DNA from: Natronoflexus pectinivorans
GTDB lineage: Bacteria > Bacteroidota > Bacteroidia > Bacteroidales > Marinilabiliaceae
NCBI RefSeq assembly: GCF_004345615.1
Contig: NZ_SLWK01000001.1
Location: forward strand, 1 to 64,000
Direction: 5' to 3'
Length of the DNA stretch: 64,000 nucleotides
In this document: in pieces, positions 16,501 through 24,255 of the stretch
Layout of the letters: each line of letters opens with the position of its first letter
Position numbering within the stretch: the first letter of the stretch is position 1
Program-made: the position numbers and the translations under genes
The notes under the pieces: model-generated
What the model was told of the DNA's origin: nothing
The model's database searches: none
The model's input: only the letters and a program-made list of their open reading frames with translations

Positions 16501-17871
16501 ACGAATCAATTAAAACAGGACTGGGGTTTAAACGATGTTTGGAATGAGTTGATTTTACCCCGCTTCGAAAGAATGAACGCCATTACCAAGAGCGAACTTT
16601 TCACTACCTATAGTAAAAATCATCAAAAAAAGTTGCCTTCTGTACCACACGAATATAGCAAGGGTTTCAACAAAAAACGTATAGATCACAGACATCATGC
16701 TGTTGACGCATTAATCATTGCATGTGCAACCAGAGACCACATAAACCTATTAAGTAATAAGCATGCAAAATCAAAAGAACGATTTGATTTAAACAGAAAA
16801 CTAAGGAATTACGAAAAAAGAGTTTTTATAAGAGACGGTGAACGTGTAGAAAAAGAAGTCCCCGTCAACTTCATAAAGCCCTGGTCAAATTTTACCGTTG
16901 ACGCGAAAACTTCATTAGAAAAAATGGTGGTTAGCTTTAAGCTTAATCAACGTATAATAAATAAAGCAACCAACCGCTATCAGAAATGGGTAGTTAAGAA
17001 CGGTAAAAAGACCAAAGAATTGGTTGAGCAGGAAGGTCAAAATTGGGCCGTAAGAAAACCCATGCACAAAGAAACCGTATCCGGGAAGGTTCATTTAAAC
17101 AATGTAAAAGTACCAAAAGATAAGATACTAACTGCAACACGTAAAAACATTGATCCTTCATTTAATCATAAAACGATAAAATCAATTACCGATAAAGGGA
17201 TACAAGCGATTTTAGATAATTACCTCACCAGCAGAGGCAATAATTCTGAACTGGCCTTTTCACCTGAAGGACTTGAAGAATTAAATAATAATATACGGCA
17301 CTTTAATAATGGAAAAAATCACCACCCGATTTATAAAGTTCGGGTATATGAAGTGGGTAGTAAATTCAAGCTGGGCGAAAACGGAAATAAAAAGGACAAA
17401 TATGTGGAAGCTGCAAAAGGAACCAACCTCTTCTTTACTGTTTACGAAGACGAAAACGGAAAAAGAAATTATGAAACCATCCCCTTAAACGAAGTCATTG
17501 AACATCAAAAATGGAGAGCCACGCTTTCAAAAGAGGAACAAGCTGAAACACCAATGATACCGGTAAAAAACGACAGGGGGAAATTTCTATTCAGCCTGTC
17601 GCCAAACGATCTGGTATATGTACCCGACGAAGATGAAGATATCAGCACAATAGATCTTAAAAATCCATCGAAAGAACAGGCTGAAAGGATTTATAAGATG
17701 GTTAGCTCTTCAGGAAGCCAATGTTTCTTCATAAAACATGAGGTTGCTAATTCGATTGTGAATAAAATTGAGTATTCAACGTTAAACAAAATGGAAAGAG
17801 ACATAAATGGAATAATGATAAAAGATAAATGTATAAAACTAAATGTGGATAGGTTAGGCAATATCCAGTAA
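13507..17871 (+). CDS. cas9: CRISPR-associated endonuclease Cas9 (type II-C)
   Basis: An RNA-guided DNA nuclease of 1454 aa. ATG at 13507 is chosen because it gives MKKVLGLDLGTNSIGW with RuvC-I D8; the ATG at 13465 would add 14 unrelated residues. The Arg-rich bridge helix is at about 58-85 (RTAYRSVRRLRERHLLRR). RuvC-II E746 is in IHVELGRD. In HNH, H868 is in YEIEHVIPQS and N891 in AVNKLKDNQ, 23 residues apart as in SpCas9; Glu867 replaces the usual Asp before His. RuvC-III H1064 and D1067 are in HHAVDAL. It looks intact. No csn2 or cas4 is nearby, hence II-C. The length is well above the roughly 1000-1100 aa of compact II-C Cas9s but usual for Bacteroidetes. The PAM cannot be read. Confidence 0.97.
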   Translation: MKKVLGLDLGTNSIGWALIEGSFEEKKGKILGLGSRIIPMSQDIIGDFGKGNSVSQTAERTAYRSVRRLRERHLLRRERIHRVLNILKFLPEHYAKQIDFKEKLGQFIPGTEPKLAFNINRFIFIDSFNEMVEDFRNKQPDLLINENGKPRLIPYDWTIYYLRKKALTQKIKKEELAWIILNFNQKRGYYQLRGEEEEENKNKLVEFYSLKVVDVVADEKPNSKGEVWYSLHLNNGWIYRRSSKTPLYDWKNKTRDFIVTTDLNDDGSVKTDKEGAEKRSFRAPKEDDWTLLKKKTEKEINNSSETVGSYIYENLLIDPSQKIKGDLVKTIERKFYKDELEQILNKQKDFHPELKNENLYYDSIRELYRNNEGHQLNLKTKDFVHLIVEDIIFYQRPLRSQKSTISNCPLEYRTYKHNGETKKKHLKAIPKSHPLYQEFRVWQWMYNLKIYRKDDDFEVTNLFIKSTEDYENLFDFLMQQKEADHKTILKYFLSAEGLKGKALNSEIAKYRWNYVYDSVKDESKKYPCNETGYDIRSRLKKVDDITPEFLTKEKEISLWHIIYSVTDKKDYEKALKSYATKNELEIESFVEAFLKFPPFKSDYGSYSEKAIKRLLPLMRIGKYWEWDNIDIRTRERINKFITGEYDENIKDKVREKAIKLEKEDDFQGLQLWLAGYVVYDRHSEAGDVAKWNSVDEMDKFISQFKQHSLRNPIVEQVVTETLRVVRDIWQHYGNGEKNFFNEIHVELGRDLKNNAEERKRLTTIVSENENTNQRIKALLIEMMNDSSVENVRPYSPVQQEILKIYEDGVLNSDIEIEDDIQKISKKAEPTKSELQRYKLWLEQKYRSPYTGQIIPLNKLFTPEYEIEHVIPQSRYFDDGFTNKVICEAAVNKLKDNQLGLEFIKNHYGQKVSIGFGKEVEVFTESQYKEFVDKHYAKSPGKRNKLLLEEIPEKMILRQLNDSRYISKYICSILSNIVREENNDDGINSKNLLPGNGKVTNQLKQDWGLNDVWNELILPRFERMNAITKSELFTTYSKNHQKKLPSVPHEYSKGFNKKRIDHRHHAVDALIIACATRDHINLLSNKHAKSKERFDLNRKLRNYEKRVFIRDGERVEKEVPVNFIKPWSNFTVDAKTSLEKMVVSFKLNQRIINKATNRYQKWVVKNGKKTKELVEQEGQNWAVRKPMHKETVSGKVHLNNVKVPKDKILTATRKNIDPSFNHKTIKSITDKGIQAILDNYLTSRGNNSELAFSPEGLEELNNNIRHFNNGKNHHPIYKVRVYEVGSKFKLGENGNKKDKYVEAAKGTNLFFTVYEDENGKRNYETIPLNEVIEHQKWRATLSKEEQAETPMIPVKNDRGKFLFSLSPNDLVYVPDEDEDISTIDLKNPSKEQAERIYKMVSSSGSQCFFIKHEVANSIVNKIEYSTLNKMERDINGIMIKDKCIKLNVDRLGNIQ

Positions 17872-17901
17872 AAACCTTACTTTCAAGACAGCTAATTTTA
17901 T

Positions 17902-17934
17902 ACTGAGTGCTTCACTTGCAGTGAAGCACTCAGT
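17902..17934 (+). terminator. Perfect hairpin after cas9
   Basis: ACTGAGTGCTTCACT, loop TGC, AGTGAAGCACTCAGT: a 15-bp perfect stem 30 bp after the cas9 stop. It is followed by TCAAAATAAA, so there is no U-tract. It may be a terminator acting with a factor, or an RNA-stabilising or processing site. Confidence 0.6.
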
Positions 17935-18353
17935 TCAAAATAAACGACCAACCTCATCAATATAACCCCCTTGATTTTTTTATAGAAAGCCAGAACTATA
18001 ATCTCTGAAATTAAGGGAAAAAATCGCAACAAAACTTTAGCAAAGACAACTACCCCTTCTATCTAAACAATCCTATATCAACACATTATCATTACGCGGA
18101 TAATTTTATCTGATGCCTTATTTCAAATCACTTTCGTTTGATTTCAAGGGCGAATCGGAGCCTTCGAATAAAATATATTCCATTGTCTGTAATTGTGTTT
18201 AAAAGCATCTTTTATAACCCTTTGCCGAATTCCTGCGTATCAGAAATTACAGCATAAGAACATATAACTTCTTATGGTTATTTGAACGCAGTAACTTAAA
18301 AATGGTATATAAAACCATTGACGACTGATTTTGAGTTTTTCCGTGCAAATTGA

Positions 18354-18382
18354 TCATCGGATAACTTGAAATCATCCGATGA
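18354..18382 (+). promoter_or_regulatory. Inverted repeat upstream of cas1
   Basis: TCATCGGAT (18354-18362) and ATCCGATGA (18374-18382) form a 9-bp dyad separated by 11 bp and ending 12 bp before the cas1 ATG. It could be an operator or a 5' UTR hairpin limiting cas1-cas2 expression. The role is inference. Confidence 0.5.
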
Positions 18383-18394
18383 ACAATAAACGCC

Positions 18395-19315
18395 ATGATA
18401 AAAAAAACTCTCTACTTTGGAAATCCCGTCTATTTAAGCACCCGCAACGAGCAGCTGGTTATCAACTTTCCCGATGCCAAGGGACTTGATAATGAATCAG
18501 GGAAAAACACCATCCCCATTGAAGACATTGGAATGGTTATAACGGATCACAAACAGATTACCATTACCCACGCTCTGATTCAGAAGCTTTTGGCCAACAA
18601 TTGTGCCGTTGTAACCTGCGATAACTCACACATGCCACATGGACTTTTGTTAACGCTTAGCGGAAATTCAGTTCAGACTGAAAGATATGAGCAACAGATC
18701 AAAGCATCCATTCCGTTAAAGAAACAGTTGTGGCAACAAACCATTAAATGTAAAATCAGTAACCAAAGCACCCTATTGTCCCGGTTAAGAGGAATCAGAA
18801 CAGATAACATGCAACACTGGGCATCCAGCGTGACATCCGGCGACAGTGAAAACCATGAGGCGAGAGCAGCAGCGTTCTACTGGGCAAATTTCTTTCCCAT
18901 TGATGGTTTCAAAAGAGGACGCGAAGAGGAGCCACCTAACAATCTTCTGAATTACGGTTATGCCATTTTGCGGGCAATTATTGCACGTTCGCTTGTTTCC
19001 AGCGGACTGATGCCAACTTTAGGCATTCATCATCATAACCGATACAATGCCTATTGCCTGGCAGATGACATCATGGAGCCGTACCGACCGTTTGTGGATA
19101 AAATAGTTTATAACATTGTGGATTCCGGCATTGATTATACGCAACTATCCAAAGAGGTGAAGTGGCAACTGCTGAGCATACCACAAACCGATGTGATGAT
19201 TAATGACAAACGAAGCCCTTTGATGATTGCTGCTTCTCAAACCACGGCATCGCTCTTTAATTGTTTCGAAGGCAGCGCCAGAAGAATTGCTTATCCAAAA
19301 TTTACCGAAACATGA
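18395..19315 (+). CDS. cas1: CRISPR integrase Cas1 (type II)
   Basis: Cas1, with Cas2, inserts new spacers into the array. The 306-aa protein has the N-terminal beta domain ([24 protein letters not shown]) and the C-terminal helical domain. Likely metal ligands are E155 ([12 protein letters not shown]), a His in the [14 protein letters not shown] cluster at 212-214, and an acidic residue near 226-229 (DDIMEPYRP). This is the type II branch of Cas1, without fusion. The stop overlaps the cas2 start (ATGA). Confidence 0.96.
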   Translation: MIKKTLYFGNPVYLSTRNEQLVINFPDAKGLDNESGKNTIPIEDIGMVITDHKQITITHALIQKLLANNCAVVTCDNSHMPHGLLLTLSGNSVQTERYEQQIKASIPLKKQLWQQTIKCKISNQSTLLSRLRGIRTDNMQHWASSVTSGDSENHEARAAAFYWANFFPIDGFKRGREEEPPNNLLNYGYAILRAIIARSLVSSGLMPTLGIHHHNRYNAYCLADDIMEPYRPFVDKIVYNIVDSGIDYTQLSKEVKWQLLSIPQTDVMINDKRSPLMIAASQTTASLFNCFEGSARRIAYPKFTET

Positions 19316-19644
19316 ACCGATTAAATGAATTCAGAGTTATGTGGGTAATGGTACTGTTTGATTTGCCAACAGAGACAAAAAAAGACCGGAAAATATCCGG
19401 CGATTTCAGAAAAAAAATGTTGAAAGATGGATTCGTGATGTTTCAATTCTCCATCTACTTGAGGCACTGCCCCAGCCGCGAAAATGCAGAAGTACATATT
19501 AAACGGGTAAAAAAAATGCTGCCGCCCAAGGGACATGTTGGCATTTTAAGAATTACCGACAAACAGTTTGGCGACATGGAACTGTTTATGGGAAAAGAGC
19601 CGGATAAAAAAGAGACGCCATATCTGCAACTGGAGCTTTTTTAA
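19312..19644 (+). CDS. cas2: CRISPR-associated Cas2
   Basis: Cas2 forms the structural centre of the Cas1-Cas2 integrase. The 110-aa protein has a ferredoxin-like fold with the family signature [16 protein letters not shown] and [17 protein letters not shown] at 19312 overlaps the cas1 stop by 4 bp and gives the normal Cas2 length; an upstream in-frame ATG at 19261 lies inside cas1 and is rejected. The bidirectional terminator at 19702 and the array follow. Confidence 0.96.
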   Translation: MNRLNEFRVMWVMVLFDLPTETKKDRKISGDFRKKMLKDGFVMFQFSIYLRHCPSRENAEVHIKRVKKMLPPKGHVGILRITDKQFGDMELFMGKEPDKKETPYLQLELF

Positions 19645-19701
19645 CGTAGCTCTTAAATTTAAGGTCGCTCAATTTGTCATCGACTCAACAAATCATGCAA
19701 C

Positions 19702-19730
19702 AAAAAAAGTCCGGTGGCCGGACTTTTTTT
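19702..19730. terminator. Bidirectional terminator between cas2 and the array
   Basis: Stem GTCCGG-TGG-CCGGAC, extended by A7 on the left and T7 on the right. It can stop cas transcripts on the plus strand and crRNA-array transcripts on the minus strand, which fits the opposing directions proposed here. Confidence 0.9.
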
Positions 19731-20535
19731 GCATTTCGCAACAGCTCATTTTTTTATCCTAAATATTGGCACAAACAACTCAATGACAACCCTTTGAATA
19801 GAGGTCTGCTGTTACCAATATGTCAAAGATACAATTTGAAAGCAATTCACAACTGCCAAAAGAAGTTTCCAGTACCTCTGTTAGCTGTTACCAATATGTC
19901 AAAGATACAATTTGAAAGCAATTCACAACGCTGAAATATGCAGTCCGTCCCCAGTAGTCGCTGTTACCAATATGTCAAAGATACAATTTGAAAGCAATTC
20001 ACAACTCGCCCTGCCGTTCTGCGAAAATTGAAGGGGCTGTTACCAATATGTCAAAGATACAATTTGAAAGCAATTCACAACTCAAATCGCTTTTCCCATA
20101 ATCCGTAGTTTGCTGTTACCAATATGTCAAAGATACAATTTGAAAGCAATTCACAACTACGGCAACGAGAGTTTACCGTCAAACGTTGCTGTTACCAATA
20201 TGTCAAAGATACAATTTGAAAGCAATTCACAACGCCTACTCGCAAATCGGTTATATTGCTGCGCTGTTACCAATATGTCAAAGATACAATTTGAAAGCAA
20301 TTCACAACTGTTTTAAATTCACTGATTTCTTCTTTAAGGCTGTTACCAATATGTCAAAGATACAATTTGAAAGCAATTCACAACAGATTTTGATAAGAAC
20401 TATTTTTCTGTGACGCTGTTACCAATATGTCAAAGATACAATTTGAAAGCAATTCACAACAGGGAGGTGTTTTATACACAGAAAACTATGCTGTTACCAA
20501 TATGTCAAAGATACAATTTGAAAGCAATTCACAAC

Positions 20536-20565
20536 CTCCTGCTGATACTGTATCAGCAGAGCAGA
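20536..20565 (-). other. Palindromic spacer
   Basis: Within this spacer, 20539-20559 is CTGCTGATAC-T-GTATCAGCAG, two perfect 10-bp arms around one central base. No other spacer shows this. Confidence 0.85.
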
Positions 20566-21095
20566 GCTGTTACCAATATGTCAAAGATACAATTTGAAAG
20601 CAATTCACAACGCGCTCTAAAAACAAAATATCAATTTAAAGCTGTTACCAATATGTCAAAGATACAATTTGAAAGCAATTCACAACGCCATAATTAAAGC
20701 ATTTAAACGGTTTAATGCTGTTACCAATATGTCAAAGATACAATTTGAAAGCAATTCACAACATTAGACGCTCAGAACCCGAATAAAGTCAGCTGTTACC
20801 AATATGTCAAAGATACAATTTGAAAGCAATTCACAACCCGGCTTAGAATCTGTTACTAATTGGGATAGCTGTTACCAATATGTCAAAGATACAATTTGAA
20901 AGCAATTCACAACACAATCCCGGCAAATGACAAGTCTGAAATAGCTGTTACCAATATGTCAAAGATACAATTTGAAAGCAATTCACAACAGGTAAATGGA
21001 CTTGAAGAAAGTATCGAAGGCTGTTACCAATATGTCAAAGATACAATTTGAAAGCAATTCACAACACCGGTAATGAGGTAGATTTATTCATGTTG

Positions 21096-21171
21096 GCTGT
21101 TACCAATATGTCAAAGATACAATTTGAATTGGAGCGAAGCGGAAATCGGTGGAGCCAAAGCAATTCACAAC
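21096..21171 (-). repeat. Terminal CRISPR repeat with a 30-bp insert
   Basis: The last repeat keeps its first 33 plus-strand bases (to TTTGAA) and its last 13 (AGCAATTCACAAC). They are separated by 30 bp starting TTGGAGCGAAGCGG and ending GGTGGAGCCAA. The total is 76 bp, exactly one repeat plus one spacer length. The insert separates TTG from TATCTTTG of the repeat-borne promoter. This repeat is at the crRNA 5' end and so is not used as the 3' handle of any crRNA. Confidence 0.9.
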
Positions 21172-21744
21172 TGCCTAATAGGTAATATAGCAAAGACATA
21201 GTTTCCTGCTAAACTGACTTTAATAATTTATTTGTATATATTTGAAGTGTTACTGGGGATGCGTCCCCGGGAAGCCGTAAAACGGTAATTATAAATATAA
21301 TTACCGTTTTGCCTTTCTAATTAAAGACTGTTAATCAAGACTTCCCTGTTTCCTTGAATACCACTAATTTGAGAATACCAGCAAATTATAAATATAATCA
21401 AAGTTTCCCTTTAAAACACATTAATCATCTTGAGACTGTTTCAAAATATATTGAATTAATCATCAAAGCTGAATTTAACAGATACATCATTTTTTGCAAT
21501 TTTGGTCTGTATTCGATGTGCAGCTGGTGAATTCAAATTGAATTTTCGGCTCGTGTTACAAATAAATATCAGCCATTAATCAAAGGATTTGAGCAGTTCA
21601 TCATTTTAAAATTGATTCAAACATCTAAATTGTAGTAACTTGCAATAACAACAACACCCCCATTGATCGCATGATCATTTTTTTTTACTCTTTTTCGGTA
21701 TTTCGGTACTGTTTTGAATTTTATATTAACTTAAAACATCAGTT
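21172..21744. other. Array flank / possible leader, no gene
   Basis: 573 bp of A+T-rich sequence between the interrupted repeat and the T9SS gene. It contains GGGGA-TGCG-TCCCC (21255-21268) and a perfect 13-bp hairpin (21279-21310). The rest shows no ORF of note. If the array is read from this side, this is the leader; by analogy with other II-C loci it may instead be the trailer. Confidence 0.55.
21279..21310. terminator. Perfect hairpin beside the array
   Basis: AAAACGGTAATTA, loop TAAATA, TAATTACCGTTTT. A 13-bp perfect stem flanked by A and T runs on both strands, so it can act as an intrinsic terminator in either direction, perhaps insulating the array. Confidence 0.65.
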
Positions 21745-23679
21745 ATGAAAACAATTTTTACTCTTCTATTGCTATTTATTATAGCTTCAAGTTCCCTGGC
21801 GGGAGGTATAATTCTAGAACAGGCCAATGTTCGGGAAACTTCTCTCGATGTGAGTAGCGAACAGATAGTAGCTGAAATTCCTATGGAATTTGATGAACCC
21901 GGGAAAGTTGTGGTTCGTTTTGACGGGGTAGCTAACACATCAGAAGGTGACCGAATAATACTTGCTGCAAGCAATACCGGTGTGTTTGGAATCAATAACG
22001 GACATGTATCGGTACAGGCAACAGATGCAAACAACAACCGGAATAGTTTTTCGCATACCATGGTATATGATGTGGGTGAAGGTAGCTACACATTTTACGC
22101 CTCGGTGATGCAAAGTGTTGTGCAGAATGCAGGAAGCGGCATTGTTTCTGTTTACGGAAGTCTGACTGCAAAATACATTCCATCATCATCTCCCGTAATT
22201 TTGCATAATAGGGAAATAGCCGAAACGCTGATTGATGTAAGTGAGACAGTTGCATTTGCCGAAGTTACGCTAAACGCTTCTGAATCCGGACGGGTTAAAG
22301 TCCGATTTGATGGAACTGCTATTTCATCACATGGTGATGAAATTTTGCTGGCAGCTAATGACAGAATTGACTGGGAAGTAAATAATGGACATGTAGCGGC
22401 TCACGCTACCAGTGAAAGTGTAACACGGAGCAGTTTTTCTCATACAAGGGTGTTTGATGTCGACCCAGGGGAGCACACATTTTATGCAACAGGGACACAA
22501 AGCATAGTTTTTAATGATGGAGACGGAATTGCAACTATTTACGGAGCATTAACAGTCGAATTCATCCCAAATAGTTATGCGCATCAGATTATTTATCATG
22601 AAGACATTAATCTAACCCATGCAGACGTAAGTGAAGCATTGCTTATTGCATCGCAAATTGATATGGATGCCATTGCAGATGGCAAATTGCTGGCCAACTT
22701 TGATGGATTCGCAGTAATATCGCCGGGAGACCGAATCATTCTTGCAGCCAGCGACCGTCCTGACTGGGACACTAATGAAGGTAATATTTCATTAAGAGTT
22801 GCTGCCGGAACACTTAACACTCATTCCTTCTCCCATTCCAGGCTCTACAACATTCAAGGAGGAGACAATTCCTTTTATGCTGTAGCAGAAAGGTTTATTG
22901 GTGAAGCGAATGGTTCCGGACTGGTATCCATTTATGGAAGGCTAACTCTGACCTATATTCCTGAAATCATCGAAGAGTGTGTGGAACCAGATCAAAGTCA
23001 AAACAACCCTGTAGGAGGAATTATGCTATCCCATAACATACCCAGATGGCAGGAATTCATACCAACGTTGAATAAACTACGCCGTGTTGACTTATATATT
23101 GATCCTGCCGGAAGTGCAGGAGGTCTGGAGCTTCAGATTACAAACATTAACAATGAAGTATTGGGAACAGCATCAATTAGTGAAGAGCATCTCGTATATG
23201 GATGGAACGAATTCCATTTAGCAGAGGAAGTCATACTCATTCCGGGTAATGCGTACAGAATAAACTTAACCACAACCATTGCCGTTACGGGGCCCTCCGA
23301 CAGACACTTTTGGTATGGATCCAACACAGGTGATTACCCGGATGGACTGGCAGATCCAAATGATCAAATGCCAAATTTTTCTTATTCGTTTAGAACTTTT
23401 GGATGCATGATTGACGTCCCCAACTTCATCCCTCAAACAAAAGAAAGCACCATTACAATTTACCCAAATCCAGCATCAGAAAACATTGTTGTGTCTAACA
23501 TAACTAAACCTTCTACAGTAAGTATTTACTCAATTGCCGGTGAACTTATACACTCAGGGTTCGCAGATTCTATTTCAGTAACTTTGAATGTTTCGTCCTA
23601 CCCCGATGGAATATATATTCTTACAATTCAAAACAATAACACCATCGTCAATAAGAAATTTTTAATTAAGAATCGATAA
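21745..23679 (+). CDS. Secreted repeat protein with T9SS type A sorting domain
   Basis: A 644-aa exported protein. A signal peptide (MKTIFTLLLLFIIASSSLAGG) is followed by three homologous segments of about 120 aa (about 29-148, 158-275, 288-406). Each has a V..FDG....GDRI(I)LAAS core, an SFSHTR.Y.V..G...FYA centre and an I(V)SIYG.LT..(Y/F)IP end, probably beta-sandwiches. A jelly-roll-like segment (about 410-565) comes next. The C-terminal T9SS domain (about 568-644) reads ITIYPNPASENIVVS ... YPDGIYILTI. It is expected at the surface or released. The binding target is unknown. Confidence 0.85.
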   Translation: MKTIFTLLLLFIIASSSLAGGIILEQANVRETSLDVSSEQIVAEIPMEFDEPGKVVVRFDGVANTSEGDRIILAASNTGVFGINNGHVSVQATDANNNRNSFSHTMVYDVGEGSYTFYASVMQSVVQNAGSGIVSVYGSLTAKYIPSSSPVILHNREIAETLIDVSETVAFAEVTLNASESGRVKVRFDGTAISSHGDEILLAANDRIDWEVNNGHVAAHATSESVTRSSFSHTRVFDVDPGEHTFYATGTQSIVFNDGDGIATIYGALTVEFIPNSYAHQIIYHEDINLTHADVSEALLIASQIDMDAIADGKLLANFDGFAVISPGDRIILAASDRPDWDTNEGNISLRVAAGTLNTHSFSHSRLYNIQGGDNSFYAVAERFIGEANGSGLVSIYGRLTLTYIPEIIEECVEPDQSQNNPVGGIMLSHNIPRWQEFIPTLNKLRRVDLYIDPAGSAGGLELQITNINNEVLGTASISEEHLVYGWNEFHLAEEVILIPGNAYRINLTTTIAVTGPSDRHFWYGSNTGDYPDGLADPNDQMPNFSYSFRTFGCMIDVPNFIPQTKESTITIYPNPASENIVVSNITKPSTVSIYSIAGELIHSGFADSISVTLNVSSYPDGIYILTIQNNNTIVNKKFLIKNR

Positions 23680-23710
23680 TCACAATCAAAGTAAATCATT
23701 AATTGAAATC

Positions 23711-23746
23711 AGCAAGCTGTTTCCATATGAATGGAAACAGCTTGCT
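23711..23746 (+). terminator. Terminator after the T9SS protein gene
   Basis: A 15-bp perfect stem (AGCAAGCTGTTTCCA and its complement, loop TATGAA), 32 bp after the stop, then ACATTTGT. The U-tract is weak. Confidence 0.75.
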
Positions 23747-23823
23747 ACATTTGTACCAAAAAATTACTAAATTGACATCCAATAATGTTTCAAATATAAT
23801 TATAGCATATCAAAACCTAAATT

Positions 23824-24180
23824 ATGAAACCAACCATCATCTATCTAAAACTAGAAAAGGGAGAATTAATCTATCGTGATTCACAAAATAATTCAGGTAG
23901 AACAATAACTACTCATCTTGCTCCCGGCAGCAGAGTTATATGGAAACTAGACAAATGTCCGGACATTTCTGAAATCAACCAGATAACTATTGAAGGGGAT
24001 ACTAGCATATTAAAAACAAAACCTCACAAAATTGATTTTGACTTATGGGAAGCTGAAGGTGCTGATAGAGGGGACGGAGAAATTTCGTACAAAGTAGAGG
24101 TAACAAAATGTGCAGAAGAAACGGCATTTAATGAAATAATAAGAAGCGAACCAAAACCACCAACCCTGAGAATGCCGTAA
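23824..24180 (+). CDS. Hypothetical protein, 118 aa
   Basis: I do not recognise this protein. It has no signal peptide or membrane segment. Predicted strands (TIIYLKLEKGELIYRDSQ, SRVIWKLDKCPDI, GEISYKVEVTKC) and the turn PHKIDFDLWEAEGADRGDGE suggest a small beta-sandwich, followed by a Pro-rich tail (EPKPPTLRMP). It lies 75 bp before the TPR kinase gene on the same strand, so the two may be cotranscribed. The codon pattern and intact frame support a real gene. Confidence 0.6.
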   Translation: MKPTIIYLKLEKGELIYRDSQNNSGRTITTHLAPGSRVIWKLDKCPDISEINQITIEGDTSILKTKPHKIDFDLWEAEGADRGDGEISYKVEVTKCAEETAFNEIIRSEPKPPTLRMP

Positions 24181-24255
24181 TAATATTACAAGTTTCCTTG
24201 AGGTTGCATCAAACAACCTTTGCCCAACTCATGTCAAACACAATAACAGGCTATC

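Larger units (their letters stand above)
17872..18394. other. cas9-cas1 intergenic region
   Basis: 523 bp without a believable gene. It begins with a perfect 15-bp hairpin (17902-17934) and ends with an inverted repeat upstream of cas1 (18354-18382, listed separately). No anti-repeat, repeat copy or second tracrRNA was found in it. The length suggests that cas1-cas2 has its own promoter rather than being read through from cas9. Confidence 0.6.
19808..21171 (-). CRISPR. Type II-C CRISPR array, 18 repeats / 17 spacers
   Basis: Seventeen intact, apparently identical 46-bp repeats (first 19808-19853, last 21020-21065) and one interrupted repeat (21096-21171). Thirteen spacers are 30 bp and four are 29 bp. 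On the minus strand the repeat begins GTTGTGAATTGCTTTC and ends TTGGTAACAGC. GTTGT is the usual 5' start of a type II repeat, and the tracrRNA anti-repeat pairs with this end, so crRNAs are read from the minus strand, opposite to cas9-cas1-cas2. Each repeat also contains TATCTTTG at nt 23-30, a possible promoter. Spacer uniformity and repeat identity indicate a functional array. Confidence 0.97.

Noticed and set aside
17940-18394. Possible second tracrRNA or degenerate repeat between cas9 and cas1
   Set aside because: I looked for the anti-repeat core CAATTCACAA / TTGTGAATTG and found none; the clear anti-repeat is at 13393-13416.
19674-20697. Several ORFs reading through the CRISPR repeats with a repeated AVTNMSKIQFESNSQ pattern
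   Set aside because: They arise because the 46-bp repeat has an open frame; the periodic peptide is an artefact of the array.
21096-21171. Reading the 30-bp insert as an ordinary 18th spacer
   Set aside because: It is inside the repeat, not between two repeats: only 33 and 13 bases of a single repeat flank it.
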